Source of the DNA: Cannabis sativa
Taxonomy: Eukaryota; Streptophyta; Magnoliopsida; Rosales; Cannabaceae
NCBI RefSeq assembly: GCF_029168945.1
Contig: NC_083604.1
Location: 72,742,211-72,806,210, forward strand
DNA length: 64,000 nucleotides
Direction of reading: 5' to 3'
Part shown: in pieces, positions 25,309 through 38,500 of the stretch
Layout: every line of letters starts with the position of its first letter
Position numbering within the stretch: position 1 is the first letter of the stretch
Translations under genes and position numbers: made by a program
Notes under the pieces: model-generated
The model's database searches: none
What the model was told of the DNA's origin: nothing
What the model saw: only the letters and a program-made list of their open reading frames with translations

Positions 25309-25938
25309 AAAATAGAATCAGAATCGGATAAGCAGAACCCAACACACCAGGCCATTTGTCAACTTGGGCGATGGGTACCTCATTTATGAACTCTCAGGTT
25401 ATCCTTTTGATACTTTCAAGGTTCTTGAACTTGAGGATGAGGTCTCCTACCCCATTTTTGACCATTACGGATTCAATAGTTGAATCAGATTTGACATTTA
25501 AGCAATCAAAACCAGCGCACCAGGTTGATTGTCAACTTGGGTGTTGGGCCCAGTACCAGATCAACCAGGGCGATGGGCCCTATTTCTACGGTCTCAGGTT
25601 TGTAGATTTCTCCTCGAGTTTGCTTGAATCTTCATTATTTATGATGATAGAAAAAAATGCGTGGAACACTTTTTCGAGAACTTGATTAGAAATGGCCAAG
25701 GTTGACAATGTCAACCTAGGCGTTGGGTCAAAATTTTGGCCCATCAAAAATTTTGTTTGGTCTCCGAAAATAGTTAAATCTTAATCTTTGCTGAAAATGG
25801 AGAAGATACTCGGAAGAGTTCTCAGAAAACATCATCAAAATCAGTCCAAGTTGATGAAATGTCAAACTGGGTGTTGGGCCAGCCCCAGGTGTCAACCTGG
25901 GCATTGGGCCTTGCTTTAGCACTTAGTAAGTGTTGTTT
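25309..25938. repeat. Element X fragment, copy 1, with repeated GTCAAC-TGGGCGTTGGG motif
   Basis: This segment matches 62743-63350 phrase by phrase: shared 'ggataagcagaaccc', 'gatactt-caaggttc', 'gaggtctcctacccc' and 'agaaaacatca'. Inside it the motif GTCAACYTGGGCGTTGGGCC, with changes, occurs about six times (near 25352, 25531, 25560, 25709, 25861 and 25888). I do not recognise the family. A 109-residue frame crosses it (25356-25685), without a domain I know. Confidence 0.6.
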
Positions 25939-26085
25939 TGTAAAGACCGCTTAATTTTATTATGGAAATTAACAAATAATTAGGGTTTAATTTAGAATTA
26001 TAATTTTAATTATGATTTATGAAGTTATGATGATATATTTAAATTCTAGGTATATTATTTAATGTAAAATTTGATATCTAATAAT
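25939..26085 (+). repeat. Truncated Tekay-like LTR start
   Basis: Begins TGTAAAGACCGCTTA, matching the outer end of the solo LTR at 11068-13431 read on its own strand, and stays similar for roughly 140 bp before fading. No far end or duplication was found. Confidence 0.55.
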
Positions 26086-29000
26086 TGATATTTTATTATA
26101 AAAAAAAAAATAAAATCTAATAACTCTATAATCAATTCTATTATTATTTTAATATGTAAGACAATAAAAAAATGATATAAATATTTTATAATTTAATGTG
26201 ATAGTTAAATATATTAATAAATTAATAGAAATGATATAAATGTAAATGAAAAATTAGTGCATTTATTGTGGTTAAATTTTACATTATAGTAAATATTGTT
26301 TCAAATTTAGCACAAAATTTACTATGTGCCAAATTTATACTACTTTTTGGAATACCAATAGAACATATTTTTTTTAAAATGAATTATATTTTATTTTTCA
26401 TCACTTATTTACATTTTCATTGGAGATACTCTATAAAATAGTGTTTAATTAATTACCAAATTAGGTCCTAATCTAAACCATATAATTGGTGGCGCCAAGT
26501 GCCAATGCCCTTGCGTTATATATATTGTTTATAAGAAGTTTTGATTTATGTTTCCAATTCCAAATTCCAGCCCCTTTGTTTGACTAATAATTGCATGGCA
26601 CTTAACTTTAACAAAATACCTCGACAAACATTAATTAAATAATAATAATAAATATAGCATTGTGGCTAGCTAAGCTAGCTATGATAAAATGATCTATATA
26701 AATAAATATATTAATTATAACCTTTTTCAAAGTATATATATATTAATTATAACACAATCGTTCCAAACCCTAGTTATTACACGTACTTATAATATCTAAC
26801 TACTATACCAGAGTAGCTAGTAACAAAATTAATTAAGGAGAATTATTTGTATATTATTTTTTTATTTTTTTTAATTTATAATTTGAGTTATTTCAGTAGT
26901 TGTTTCAGTAATTATTTTTGTAAGTTTTTACGTAGATTTTGATTGTAATTTAAGTTGTTACTAAGTAATTTTTTATGTGAATTTTCGTAAAAATAATTAA
27001 AAAAAATTATTTTAAAGTGTGAAAATAAAAAAATTTAATTAATTAATGTCTTGTACTTTATATTACATATATTTTTTTGAATATAATATACGTTAATTAA
27101 ATAATTAAATAGAATAGGTTTCAAAAAAAATTAATTAAAATTAGTGGTTAATTAGAGTATGAATTATATATATAAGAATCTTTAAGATCTGGCAACCTAC
27201 AGAAAAAGAAAATAGCAGTTACATAATATATAAATATAAGATTTATTTTATATATATATATCTTTTTAAAAATAAGGTTAATATTGGAGTGGGGTATTTT
27301 ATGTTAATCGGCAACAATATTATTGTAAATAAGTTAGTAAAATAGGTAGTTTCCTAATTATTTTAGACTCTAATAATTATAAAATTGTATAATTCTCCCA
27401 ATAAAAATTGTGATACTAAAATAATATTGTTCAAAATAATACCATTTTCTTCAATTTTATTATATCATATTTACTTACATTTCAATAAAATAGAATTTTA
27501 AAATAAAAATATTTTTAATACTCATTTTAAAATAAAAATCATGCATGACATAATAAAAAATAATAAAAGCTCATGTCAAAAAAAAAAAAATATGTAATAA
27601 TAATAAAAGCTTCAAATGTAGACTAACTTTTGAAGAAAATACATATGATATTAATGTATTTAACATATATATTTATTAATTATGTTGAATTTTTTTTTTT
27701 TTTTGGTGATGCAATTATGTTGAAAAGTTAAGTCTGAAAGGGAGGTGATATATATGCACTTTGCCGTGAGCTAATCCACCAGTATATATATATATACACA
27801 CTGTATATATATGTGTATATACATAGTTGTGTGTTTGTGTGTGAATTTAAGCATAGATTTAGCATTTATTGTACGTTTAGAGAGGCAATTTTCTAAGTTA
27901 AATGTGTTAGATATTTATATCATATATAGAAAGGGCAAAAAAGACTGTCACGCGGTTCACAAAGCTTTTTTGTCTCTCTAGCAGTAGTACTACAAATTAT
28001 TATCATTATTATTGGCTATGTTATAAATTTATAGATATACATACATAAACATAAATATAAATATGTATGTATAGAGTTCAATAAGAGGTTGCTTTCCTAG
28101 CTGTGTCAAACTACTACTGCTGGTACTAATAATCAAGCCCCAAATTTTGTGTCGTTTATACCACCCTTAAACCCCACGTTACAGTACAAATATAGAAACC
28201 CTAGCTACTTTTTTCGTATTATTTTAGCTTATTAGCTATAGCACCTCTGGTAGTAAATTAATATATATATATAGATCATGAATATATTTTATTTATTGTA
28301 ATTACGTAGTGGTAAGAAATTATAATAAGAAAAAACTAAATAGATAGAGATATATATGGGATTGGAATTGGAAATACCTAATATGGAAAGTGTTAAAGGA
28401 AAAACTAAAAGAGTGGTCGGTGTTTTAAGGAGAGAGAGTAAAAGGTTAAGCTCAACCCAGAAAGGGAAACCCAAAGGAGTAGTTTTGTCTCTGTGAATCA
28501 TGAAAGCGATCTAACATTGTACACTTACACTATATATAATAATAAATATATATAAATACTTACACGTATCTATACTACCTACATGCATATTTATATATAC
28601 ACACAACAACAACAACAACATTAATTAATAATATAATATGTATTATTAATACTAGCTAGCTACCTCCAAGCCAATATTTCCATCTCCACAGTCAAGTCTC
28701 ACTCGTAGTCTTAGTCACACACAGAAAAAGAGATATATAAAAAAATGAATACTCTTTTCAATTTTCTTGTGTAATATTATCGATCTATATTTGTTCATCA
28801 ATTATATATATTGAATAATAATAAAAGTAAAAAAAAAAGAAAAGAAAAAGAAAATAGAGAAAGAAACATAAACAAGATTATTCCCAACCGTTGAAGCAAT
28901 CCCATATATGGAAAACTCCATCATCATCTCTAAAAGTCCAAAAAATTTGTGTTTCAAGGCAAAGAGAGAGAGAGAGTAATATTATTTTGCCTATACTCTA

Positions 29001-32000
29001 CTTTATACTTTACCTTTTGTTTTTTCTTCTTATTATTCTCCAATCAATTTCTTTTTGTTTTTCTAAGGATTTTTTTTTTTTTTTTTTGTATTTTATCCTT
29101 TTCAAAAATTTATTATTATTTTTGGTCTGAATAGTCTGTTTTACTACGTACACTGTTATACCACGTTTTTTTGGGGGTTCGATAATAATTATTTTTATTT
29201 ATTGTTTTGAATTTTTACAGGTAAAGTAAGGTACGATGGTATTAGATTGAGATCTGTTTGGTCTGAGGTTTTGGCAGTGTTTTCCTCAAAGAAAAAGGAT
29301 CTAGTGAGAGCGGCTTTAACCTGCTACAACACAGACTTACTTTGTTCCCTTTTTGGAATATTATTATAAATTATTTTATTTTATTTTACAATCCTAAAAA
29401 TACACATACACATACACATATATATTAAAAATTACTAATAATAATAATAATAATAATAATATCATCAAGGCTTCGTGGCTTTTAACTTATAGTATATAGT
29501 GCTTTGGACCACTTTGATGTTTGCCTATAGAAAGTGACAATGGACCTATACAATAGTACCTATATATTGTTTCTTATATAACTATTAATTTTTTTATTTT
29601 TATTATTATACAAATAATAAATTTGCAATGAAACTTATAAATAAAATACAAGTATTTTATATCTTACCCTTTTTGACATGCAAAGGTCACAATTATATTA
29701 TCTCCTGCTCCACGCAATAGGTACAAGAAAAAGGGTTACATTTGTTCTCTATTACTTATATAATTAATTATTACCAATTAATTGTAGATTATTATTATTA
29801 TTAATATAATAAAACAAAATTTTAAGCATGCATGCCATAAAAAATTAAGTTAAATTAATTATTAATAACCAGAGAACTTTCTAGTTACACGAAGGAAAAG
29901 AGAATAAAATAAATAGTACTTAAGTTTACTACTTTATCATTAATTAAGATAATCTTATATATAAAATACTATGAGTAAAACGAGACATCTCTCATAAATA
30001 TGTATATTATAATATGAATTTTATGTATATAATACTAAAAATATCTGAAGTATGACGCTGGTGATGATGAAATCTGCACTAATATTTTAATCAAATAACC
30101 TTAAACTATATAATATTTATCTGAATGCGTTGGATACGTATTTATTTATATATAAATATAGCTAATAATATAAATATAGGGAATAAATATATACAAGAGT
30201 AGGAATCAAGAATCATTTCATACTATTCATAAATTAAAAAAATATATTTTTTATACATAAAAGCATGTAAAAGTATTCCTCGTATTCTTGGAGGATATTG
30301 AAGATACAATACAACCACAAGACTTAATAAAACTTTGACCACACATATTTTAATGTTATATCATAAATTTTCTAATTCACTTTTTTTTTTTGAAACAGAT
30401 AAATTTTCTAACTTTGGATTCTCTTTGTAACTTTAATAAATGACTACGATTTATATTTACAGATATTTCTGCTTTACGCTAATGTATATATTTATGTATT
30501 TAACTACAAAAATTGTAGGTTATGAGTAAATTTTGTCAAAATTAAAATAAAGAAAATTTTATTTATAAATAGATGGCAGTTATGTGACACTCATTGTCAC
30601 TATATTTTATATATTACAAAAAAAATTTAATTTGCACCCTATAAATACACTTTAATATTAAAAAAATAATTTAACTTTTTTTTTAAAATGAAAAAATAAT
30701 TTAACTTAAATTAATATTTTTAAAAATCATCCTTAATATTTTTTTTTGAAATTTCTTTTTTATATTTTTTTCATTTAATATTAATAGTCAGTTTTATTTT
30801 ATTTTCACATTTTTTATAAATCATTATTTTTTTAAATCTTTTCTAATAGAATTTTACATAATTTTTTTGTCTTAATATTTAAAATAAATTTTATTTTTAT
30901 TTTATAAGCATATTTTTTAATAATATAACAAGGAAAAAAATTAATGTAAATTAAAAATATATATTTAATATAAAATAAAAATTATTAAAATAAGATGTAC
31001 TTATAATTTTGAAGTGTAAATAAATAAACTCTTTTGGTAAGCAAGTGAAATTTTTACTGCAAAACCTCAACCAAATACAATAGTACAATGTAACTTAGAA
31101 TATGATGTTAAATTACAACGACATTCTTAGTTATATTATACACAAATTAAAATACACAATTAAATTCTCTTAATATATATTTTTATTTAAAAAAATTACC
31201 TAGTAAACTAACAAGATTAAACCTTTTTTTTAAAAAAAAAATATATATCATTTATTGGTTTAACTACAAAGTCTAAAATTATAGGTTATGCGGAAACAAA
31301 GTGGCACAAATCTCCTAATGAGATATGACCAAACAACTACCAAACTAAGTTGATTACAAAGATAAAGGCAAACACCACTAAAAGGCAAGGGTAATAAACA
31401 CCAAAATTACAATTAATAAAAAAGAAAACAAAACTTGCACAAAAATAAGTGAAATGCTAAAAGACACTAGTAGTGTTTAATATTTTTTTTATGTGTTAAT
31501 ATAATTATTAATTCAACTAATTATTGAATTGAAGAATCTCGTCTGGTTTAATGTAATAACTTATACAGAATATTACTAGTCAAGATAAAATATCTAGAAG
31601 TACTAATACCTAATAACAGTACTCCAAAAATAAACCAGAAACATCTAAACAAAACTAATTAAACAAGGCAAAGGAAGTGATGGTTTTGTTGTAATTTAAG
31701 ATTAATGAATTAAACATATAAATATTTATATTTTTTTCTATATATAAATATAATTAATAATCTCTTCTGTTTATTAAAATTGTGTGTCCTTTGGAAGGGT
31801 TTGGGCTACAACAATGATAGGTCCCTCTCGTAATAATAGCAGTGTCTGACTGCTTTTAGGCAAGAGAACTGATTCAAAGGACACCTATGATAGTGACTAT
31901 TCATTACCACCCAACCCAAAACCCAACCCCAACCCACTCATTATTCATGATATTTCCAACACATTTCTCCTCTACAAAAATACCCCTTTTCAATTTTTTT

Positions 32001-32754
32001 GGTCTACCTATCTTCTCAATCTTTTAATAGCAAAAAGAAAATTCAATCCTATATTTATACATGGATTTTTTTTCTTTACCTCTTCAACATAGTTATCATT
32101 ATATACTTTTCTTTTACTAAAATAAAGCATTATTCATCATCACCACAGTAAAAACAAAGCATTACCATAAGTGTGCAACAAACGATACTAACAAAAATAC
32201 ATGTATATATATAAATATAAAACTAATTAAGGTATATATGTAGAAATATATAAACCCCTGTAGAATCATCTGTAACTTTTAGTCAGAACTCATCATATAT
32301 ATAATATATATATATTGTCCAATAATATTTCATACAATACTTATTGTTAGTTTGACCAAGACCAACAATTTTCCTTTTGGGTGGCTGGGAAAAAGATAGT
32401 TAGCAGTGAAAGAAAGAAAAAATAAAGATTGTTGTTGTAGATCTCCAAGCTAGGATTGGATCTTTACAAGCTTAACCAAAACAGATAAAAATGAAGATTG
32501 AGTGTTTCCAAGAATGTGATCATCATTATGATCAATATTAATATATATATAGGTAATTATAATTAATTATAAAGCTAGTTGGGACAGTGAGAATTTTTTT
32601 GAAGGGTGGCTAGGTAGTAAAAAAAATCATACTTTAGATTTTTTTTCTTCTTCTTCAACTACTTCTTTTCCCAGTGTTATATATATATATTTATATGTGT
32701 ATATATATATATATATATAACAATACTCAAAAATCAGACGAAAGCTAGCTAGGG
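26086..32754. other. AT-rich region downstream of the AP2 gene, no supported gene
   Basis: No long coding frame. Holds TA and CAA microsatellites (for example around 27780-27815 and 28600-28620) and an A/T-rich tract at 28800-29140. Two less AT-rich stretches stand out: 29210-29345, preceded by a splice-acceptor-like TTTTTACAG, and 31780-31890, containing a 10-bp inverted repeat. Either could be part of a non-coding transcript or a conserved regulatory sequence; neither matches an RNA I recognise. I saw no tRNA or known microRNA sequence. Confidence 0.5.
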
Positions 32755-34337
32755 TTAATCTGCGGTGGGAATCCTGATGATGCTGCAGCAGTTGCAAGCA
32801 GTGGTAGGGAATAACTGAACCGCCATTGGATCACCACTGCCATGGTTGCTGTTGTTGTTGTTCCGGCCACCCATATTGCTGCTGCTAGGAAACTGACTAT
32901 TATTCTGTACATATTTATATAACCCCAACAATTATTAATCCAAAATATTAATAATAATTCTAAACATAAATCAGTATTAATTAATAATAATTAATATATA
33001 ATATTACATGATGGTGGTGTTGTTGTTGTTGATGGTGAAGATGATGATTTGGAGGGTAATTTATGGGATGAATTTGGATTGGATTATGATTTTGATGATG
33101 ATGATGATGATGATGTTGATGATCTACTCCAGGTCTTCTCATGATCTGATTATTATTATTATTATTGTTATTGTGATTATAATTAGAAGGAGGTTGAAGA
33201 TGGGTTCGGCTTAGAAGTTGCATGGTTTCATTCTCCAACTGGTACCCATCTCTTCTCATCATCATCGCATGATCACCACTATTAACCTAATCATAATAAT
33301 AATAAGAATAATTTATATCAATGTGTGTGTGACATTTAATAATTATTATAATATGTAAAACTATATAATAATAATAATAATTACCTTAGGCCTAAAACCA
33401 GGATTGCGCCAATCAGTTTCAAAAGGCATCGAATTAGGTTGATGATCCATAATAAGACCATGATGTGTGGCAGAGGTTGTCACATAATTGTTTTGCTTAA
33501 TAATATTTGCATTGCCAAGACTCAAATCCAAGTTATGATCCCCCAAATTACTACTACTGTTACCAGGTGATGAATTCTCTACTGAACATTTAATAATAAT
33601 AATAAACAAATTCATTAATCATTAATGACAAAAGGAAAAAACACTTCAATTAATAATAAATATACACACGACACGTACCAGGTGAGTTTAGCTCGTTGTC
33701 GTAAATACTTGGATCAAAATTTGTAACAGCGTCTTTCCCATTACACTTAATTGCAGCTTTATCATAAGCCCTACACCACCATCAACAACAACAATTATTA
33801 CTATTATTATTATTATTAATTATTGACCCGAAAAAAGAAAAGAAAAAAAAAACTGTATTAATAATATGTAATTAATTATTTATTTATTTAATTAATTACC
33901 TTGCAGCTTCAATTTCGGTATCAAATAATCCTAAGTACACGTACCTGTGTTTTATGAAAATAAAACGAATTTATAAAGCTTAATTAAGAAAAATAAAATT
34001 TAAGAAAAAAAGAAAGGAAGAAAGAAAAAGAAAGATAAGATTTATATACTTTTTGCCCAAAAACTGGCCCATACGAGCCTCCCATCGTCCACACTTGTGC
34101 AAAGTAACCCCTCTATATTTAGAGCTTCCTCTAGGGAATCCTGTGCTTTGTCTCCTTAGTACATGAACAAATTCCTCTTTTGTTAAATTGCTCATCTGTA
34201 AGTGTTATTAATTACACCCAAAAAGAAAAAAAAAATAAAAAAGTTTACAATAATAATAATAATAAACATTCGAAATAAATAAAACCCAGAAATATTTATG
34301 AACTGTTGAAGATAAGATATTCACTGTTCAAGATAAG

Positions 34338-34382
<45 letters not shown>

Positions 34383-35542
34383 TGTTTTAAGTCTTCTTCG
34401 TAATCTACAAGACTGAAATTTATGTCAGCCTCTACTCCTCTGAACTTAATAGCAGCCCTATCATATGCACTGCATAATAGCCAAAATTAATTGGTTTTAA
34501 TTAATTGATTAATTATAATTAATTTATTTTGATAATGAAGATATAAAGAAGAAGAAGTAGAAGTAGATGTTAGTTGTTACCGTGCAGCTGCATGTGCAGT
34601 GTCGAAACCACCTATTAATATTATTATTAATATTTACAAAATCAAAACAAAAACCAATTAAAAAAAACATATAATTGTATATATATTTTATATTACAAAA
34701 CACAACAATTTTCACACCCAAAAATAGAAAAATTTATAACAAAGTCATACCCAGATAAACTTGTTTTCCACAATCCCTGTATAAGGAAGGACAAAATCAA
34801 AAAAAAGAAAGACAAGAAATACCCCAAAATATAATTGATTAGATTCAAATGCTTACAAAATTGTCCAATATAGAAAAACATATTTATAGAAAAGAAGGGA
34901 AAAAAAAAAAAAAAACTAAAATTACTGTACTGACCATATATGGGACTCCCACCGGCCAGTTCGCCGGTAAAAGGTAACGCCGCGGTATTGAGAGCTTCTG
35001 GACCTGGGCCCACGACGGCTCTTCTTCATGGGCTGAGAAACTTCCATAGAAGAGGGCTTTACTGGGCCTGGGCCCAGTGAATCGGACTGGCAGAACTTCA
35101 CTCCGACCCATGCGGCCCGGGGAAACCCATCCACTATATTTCCACCACCCACATCGGTGGGGCCGCCGACTAAGATGGAGGAGGAAGGTCCCATTTCTGA
35201 TTCTTCCACCGGAAAGAAGTTTCGGGTTACTGGAGATGGGTCTGTTTCCATGGAGAAGTCTTCTTCTTCTTCTTCAAGCTCGTTGTGGGTCACTGAGAAC
35301 CCAAATATCTTGCTATTACTACCACTACGCTTCTTCATCATCATCATCATGTTACTTCGGGTACCCATTCCGTACTCTTCGTCCGATCCGTCCTCGATTA
35401 CAACCGCCGATGAGCTCGAATTCGAGACGGATCCGACCCGTTTACCCTTTTCGTCGTCTCCATCGACGGAGGTTTTCTGGGACGAACAACCTTCGGATTC
35501 GTCGTCTCGTCTCTGATCAGGACAGTCATTAAGATCCCACAT
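32755..35542 (-). CDS. AP2: AP2-type transcription factor, ten coding exons, 553 residues predicted
   Basis: Exons (minus strand): 35542-34935, 34776-34751 (26 bp), 34611-34581 (31 bp), 34469-34382, 34195-34050, 33944-33900, 33770-33679, 33581-33385, 33286-33008 and 32904-32755. All introns are GT-AG and phases join without a stop. The tiny second and third exons are typical of euAP2 genes. The protein starts MWDLND, an EAR-type DLN repression motif (residues 3-8), then carries [20 protein letters not shown], a basic nuclear signal KKSRR (about 173-177), AP2 DNA-binding domain 1 (about 184-243; YRGVTF, WESHIW) and domain 2 (about 276-337; [17 protein letters not shown]), then an Asn/His/Gln-rich tail. 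Such factors set floral organ identity and flowering time and are repressed by miR172. Oddity: the predicted last 15 residues are out of frame with the conserved AAASSGF motif. A TOE-type paralogue cannot be excluded. Confidence 0.9.
32768..32788 (-). promoter_or_regulatory. miR172 target site in the last AP2 exon
   Basis: Read on the minus strand, these 21 bases begin CTGCAGCATCATCAGG, the canonical miR172 complementary site of euAP2 genes. In the family this sequence normally encodes AAASSGF; here the open frame reads it as CCSIIRI. The site predicts post-transcriptional repression by miR172. Confidence 0.92.
33090..33173 (-). repeat. Trinucleotide-rich coding stretch in AP2 exon 9
   Basis: ATG/ATT-type trinucleotides on the plus strand encode runs of His and Asn on the minus strand (eight Asn, then seven His). 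Length is likely to vary between individuals. Confidence 0.8.
34338..34380. repeat. (ATT)14 microsatellite in AP2 intron 4
   Basis: A pure ATT run of 43 bp that abuts the splice donor of exon 4 (exon ends at 34382), so on the transcript the intron begins GTAATAATAAT. Confidence 0.93.
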
Positions 35543-38500
35543 TTTTTTTTGAGTTCCTCTTTCTCTTCGATTTTCTCGAGAAACAAACGGAAAAGAATCA
35601 AAACTTAAAGAAAAATAAAAACCCAGAATTACTATTCGTGGTGTTGGTGGGTTTCAATCAAAAAAAAAAAAAAAGCTTTCTCACTCGAAAGAAAGAAAGA
35701 AAGAAAAAGAAGGTCAGATATTTATATGAGATGAATGATCAAAACGACATTGAGAAGTAGGTAGTTTTTGATGTCGTTTGTTGGTTGTTGTTGTTTAGAG
35801 TGAGAAAAAAAGAAGTTCCAAGATCTTGGTGTAACAAGCTAAACTGCCCAATACAGCATAGACGAGGCCAGTTTCACCAAAAGACCTTAATACCACCACC
35901 CTCTTCTTCTTCTTCTTCTTCTTCTTACTTCTTACTTCTCTCTCTAAGTTTCTCTCTCTAACCACTAATTGCCACTCTTTTCTTTTCAATGACATACACT
36001 CATAATTCACTCTCTTTCTCTCCCTAATACAGTAGTTGTATTCTATAATTTTATTGCTATTTCTTTTTATTTTCCAATCATTTGTTTTTTTAGTTCAAAT
36101 TTTATATCTGCCCATTTGTCAGCTCTCTCTCTCTCATTTAAATATAATTATTAATTTATGTATATTAATTTATGTAACCCCACCTCTCACCTAGAAGACA
36201 TGACCATGAAGAAGGCTTTTACTTTTTAAACTCTTTTCTTTTCTTTCTTTATAAATGTGACAATTATATGCTATACAATTTGTATGTCTTATGGTTTTTA
36301 ATTAAAATTTTGATTGGTGGGATTGTGAGAGAGAGAAAAAAAAAAGAATATGAAATATTTATGGGAGGAAAATTGGAAAGAAAGAAGCATCTCTTTCTTA
36401 CACAACTTTCCCACGTTAACCAAATCGAAAAGCTTTCTCTCTCATCGACCTCTCCCTATAATACTACCATTCATGGAAATAGACAGCGCAAGCACTTAAC
36501 TAGAACACTGCCTTTGCCTAATAATATAAATATATATGCTTCAATTCTTGTGTTTGTTTGTGCATATATATAAATATATAAATATATAAATATAAATATA
36601 CTTGAATTAAAAGTGAAAAAAAAAAAAAGTAAATAGAAGAGGGAGATTTGTGTAAATAGTAAAAAGTGAAGAGGAGGTAGTTAAAAAAAAAAGAGAGAGA
36701 GAAGAGAAGAGAGGAGAGGTGGGTTTGGTTTGGGTTTGGGTTTGGGTTTGAGTTTGGGTTTGGTATCAGAAAAGGAAATGAGAATAATAGTAAGAAAAGG
36801 AAAGACTTTCCAGAAAAGTCCAATCCAAGAGTACGGGAAAGAGGGCCACCCTTTGCCTCTTTCGTTCTTATGTTATCTTATACTTATAATACCACCCAAT
36901 GCAACCTCTCTCTCTTCAATCCGCCTCTACTACACTTTTATTGCTTCTTTTCTTATGTTTATTTATATTTATACATTCACAAATTATTACCTTCTTGTAT
37001 TTTTTTTACAATGGTGTTTATTATAGTAACAATGGATTTTGAGTAATTTATTGTACGACAAAAACAGAATTTAAATAGTTTGTTAGATTAGTGTAAAAAC
37101 AGTTATTTTTAATTTTGTTATAATTAGTTTTCAAAAATTAATTGAGAGGATTGTTAATACTATTATACAAAACAAGAATATCCACCCCATGTTTTTACTT
37201 TTCAGGAAAAATGATGTACCAGTACTACAGCACAAAAATATGATATAAACCTCCCCTAAAATTTATACTTATTAGGTAGTGAATATTGTTGCATATTATA
37301 TAGAATAGGGGCATTATATGAAGTATTGAAATGGTTTTTCACTATTTTAAAAAGGGAGAAAATGTGCTTCAAAATATATACACCAAAATATTAGATGAGA
37401 CCCGCTATTTACAAAAATAGTATCGTGTGGCATGTATCATTAGTTAAATTATTTTACTTATATTTCTTAACTAATTTATTATCTATGTTTTAGTTTATGT
37501 TTTCATTCTTATTCAATTATTTTCATTACTCTCAATTAAACATAATACACCAAGACTTATGTGAAAACATGTAGCAAACTCTAGTTAATCATAACTACAA
37601 TAAAATTTAACAAAAATTACCAAGTTGTAGATATTATTTTTCAACTTTAGACTGAATTCTAACGATGGTCACAATCAGATATTAAAATCCCAATTTAAAA
37701 CAAGGGTAACAAAATCAAATTTATAGACCAAATTAAAAAACTAAAACTCAACTACAAAAAGAGAACGAAATCCAAACTAAAACCTACAGAGAATTAGCCA
37801 AAGATATAACCTTTCGGCTAATAAAAACAACAAACTAAGAACACTCAACAAAACACGTGTAATTTTGATTATAGTAAAATTAAACTTATGGGCAAAGTCT
37901 TAATAATAATCGTAAACTCTCCACAAAACCAAGCAAAAATTTAATAACAATAAAATAATAAAACTATATTACAACAAAATGTAATAAAAATTAAATAATG
38001 TAAAAGAACGAAGACAAAACAATTCATAATATAATATAAAACAATCCATATCAAATATAAAAACTTAAAAAAAATTGAAATATTTATTTATCAAAACTGA
38101 AAAGTCGTTGCAATATAAATCATGAGCACAAAATGATCACTTTTCTTGCCCAATGACCATACCACAAAACTACCTTAAATAATTAAGAACAAGCCATAAT
38201 AAATGGCACAATAACCGTAAAAGGCACAAAAGTCATAAAAAACACAAAATCCGAAAAAAAACATCAAAAACATCAAATTATTGTGCAAAAACTAGCTTGG
38301 TTTTATATATATTAAGTTTAATTCAAGAATTTTCTTTTCTAGTACATGTTGTTTTTTGGTGTTGTTTGTTTTTTTACATGTAGTATTTTTGTATTACAAG
38401 TCAAAATTTTAGCTCTCTCATAACAACTATCAACAAAGGAATGGTGTTTTTTAATAAGTTGGGGGTGTTGTTTGAAGATGTTATAGTTTTATTGTCTAAA

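Noticed and set aside
28891..29134. Two overlapping hydrophobic open frames that could be small membrane proteins
   Set aside because: They arise from a T-rich tract, mostly Phe/Leu/Ile, with no homologous pattern or gene context.
31780..31890. microRNA precursor
   Set aside because: Only 10 bp pair (31784-31793 with 31875-31884), the rest of the arms do not match, and no known miRNA sequence is seen.
35077..35532. 151-residue plus-strand open frame
   Set aside because: It is the complement of AP2 exon 1, whose minus-strand protein is clearly the real product.
36719..36763. GGGTTT hexamer run as an interstitial telomere
   Set aside because: The plant telomere unit is TTTAGGG; this lacks the A and is a short promoter-region microsatellite.
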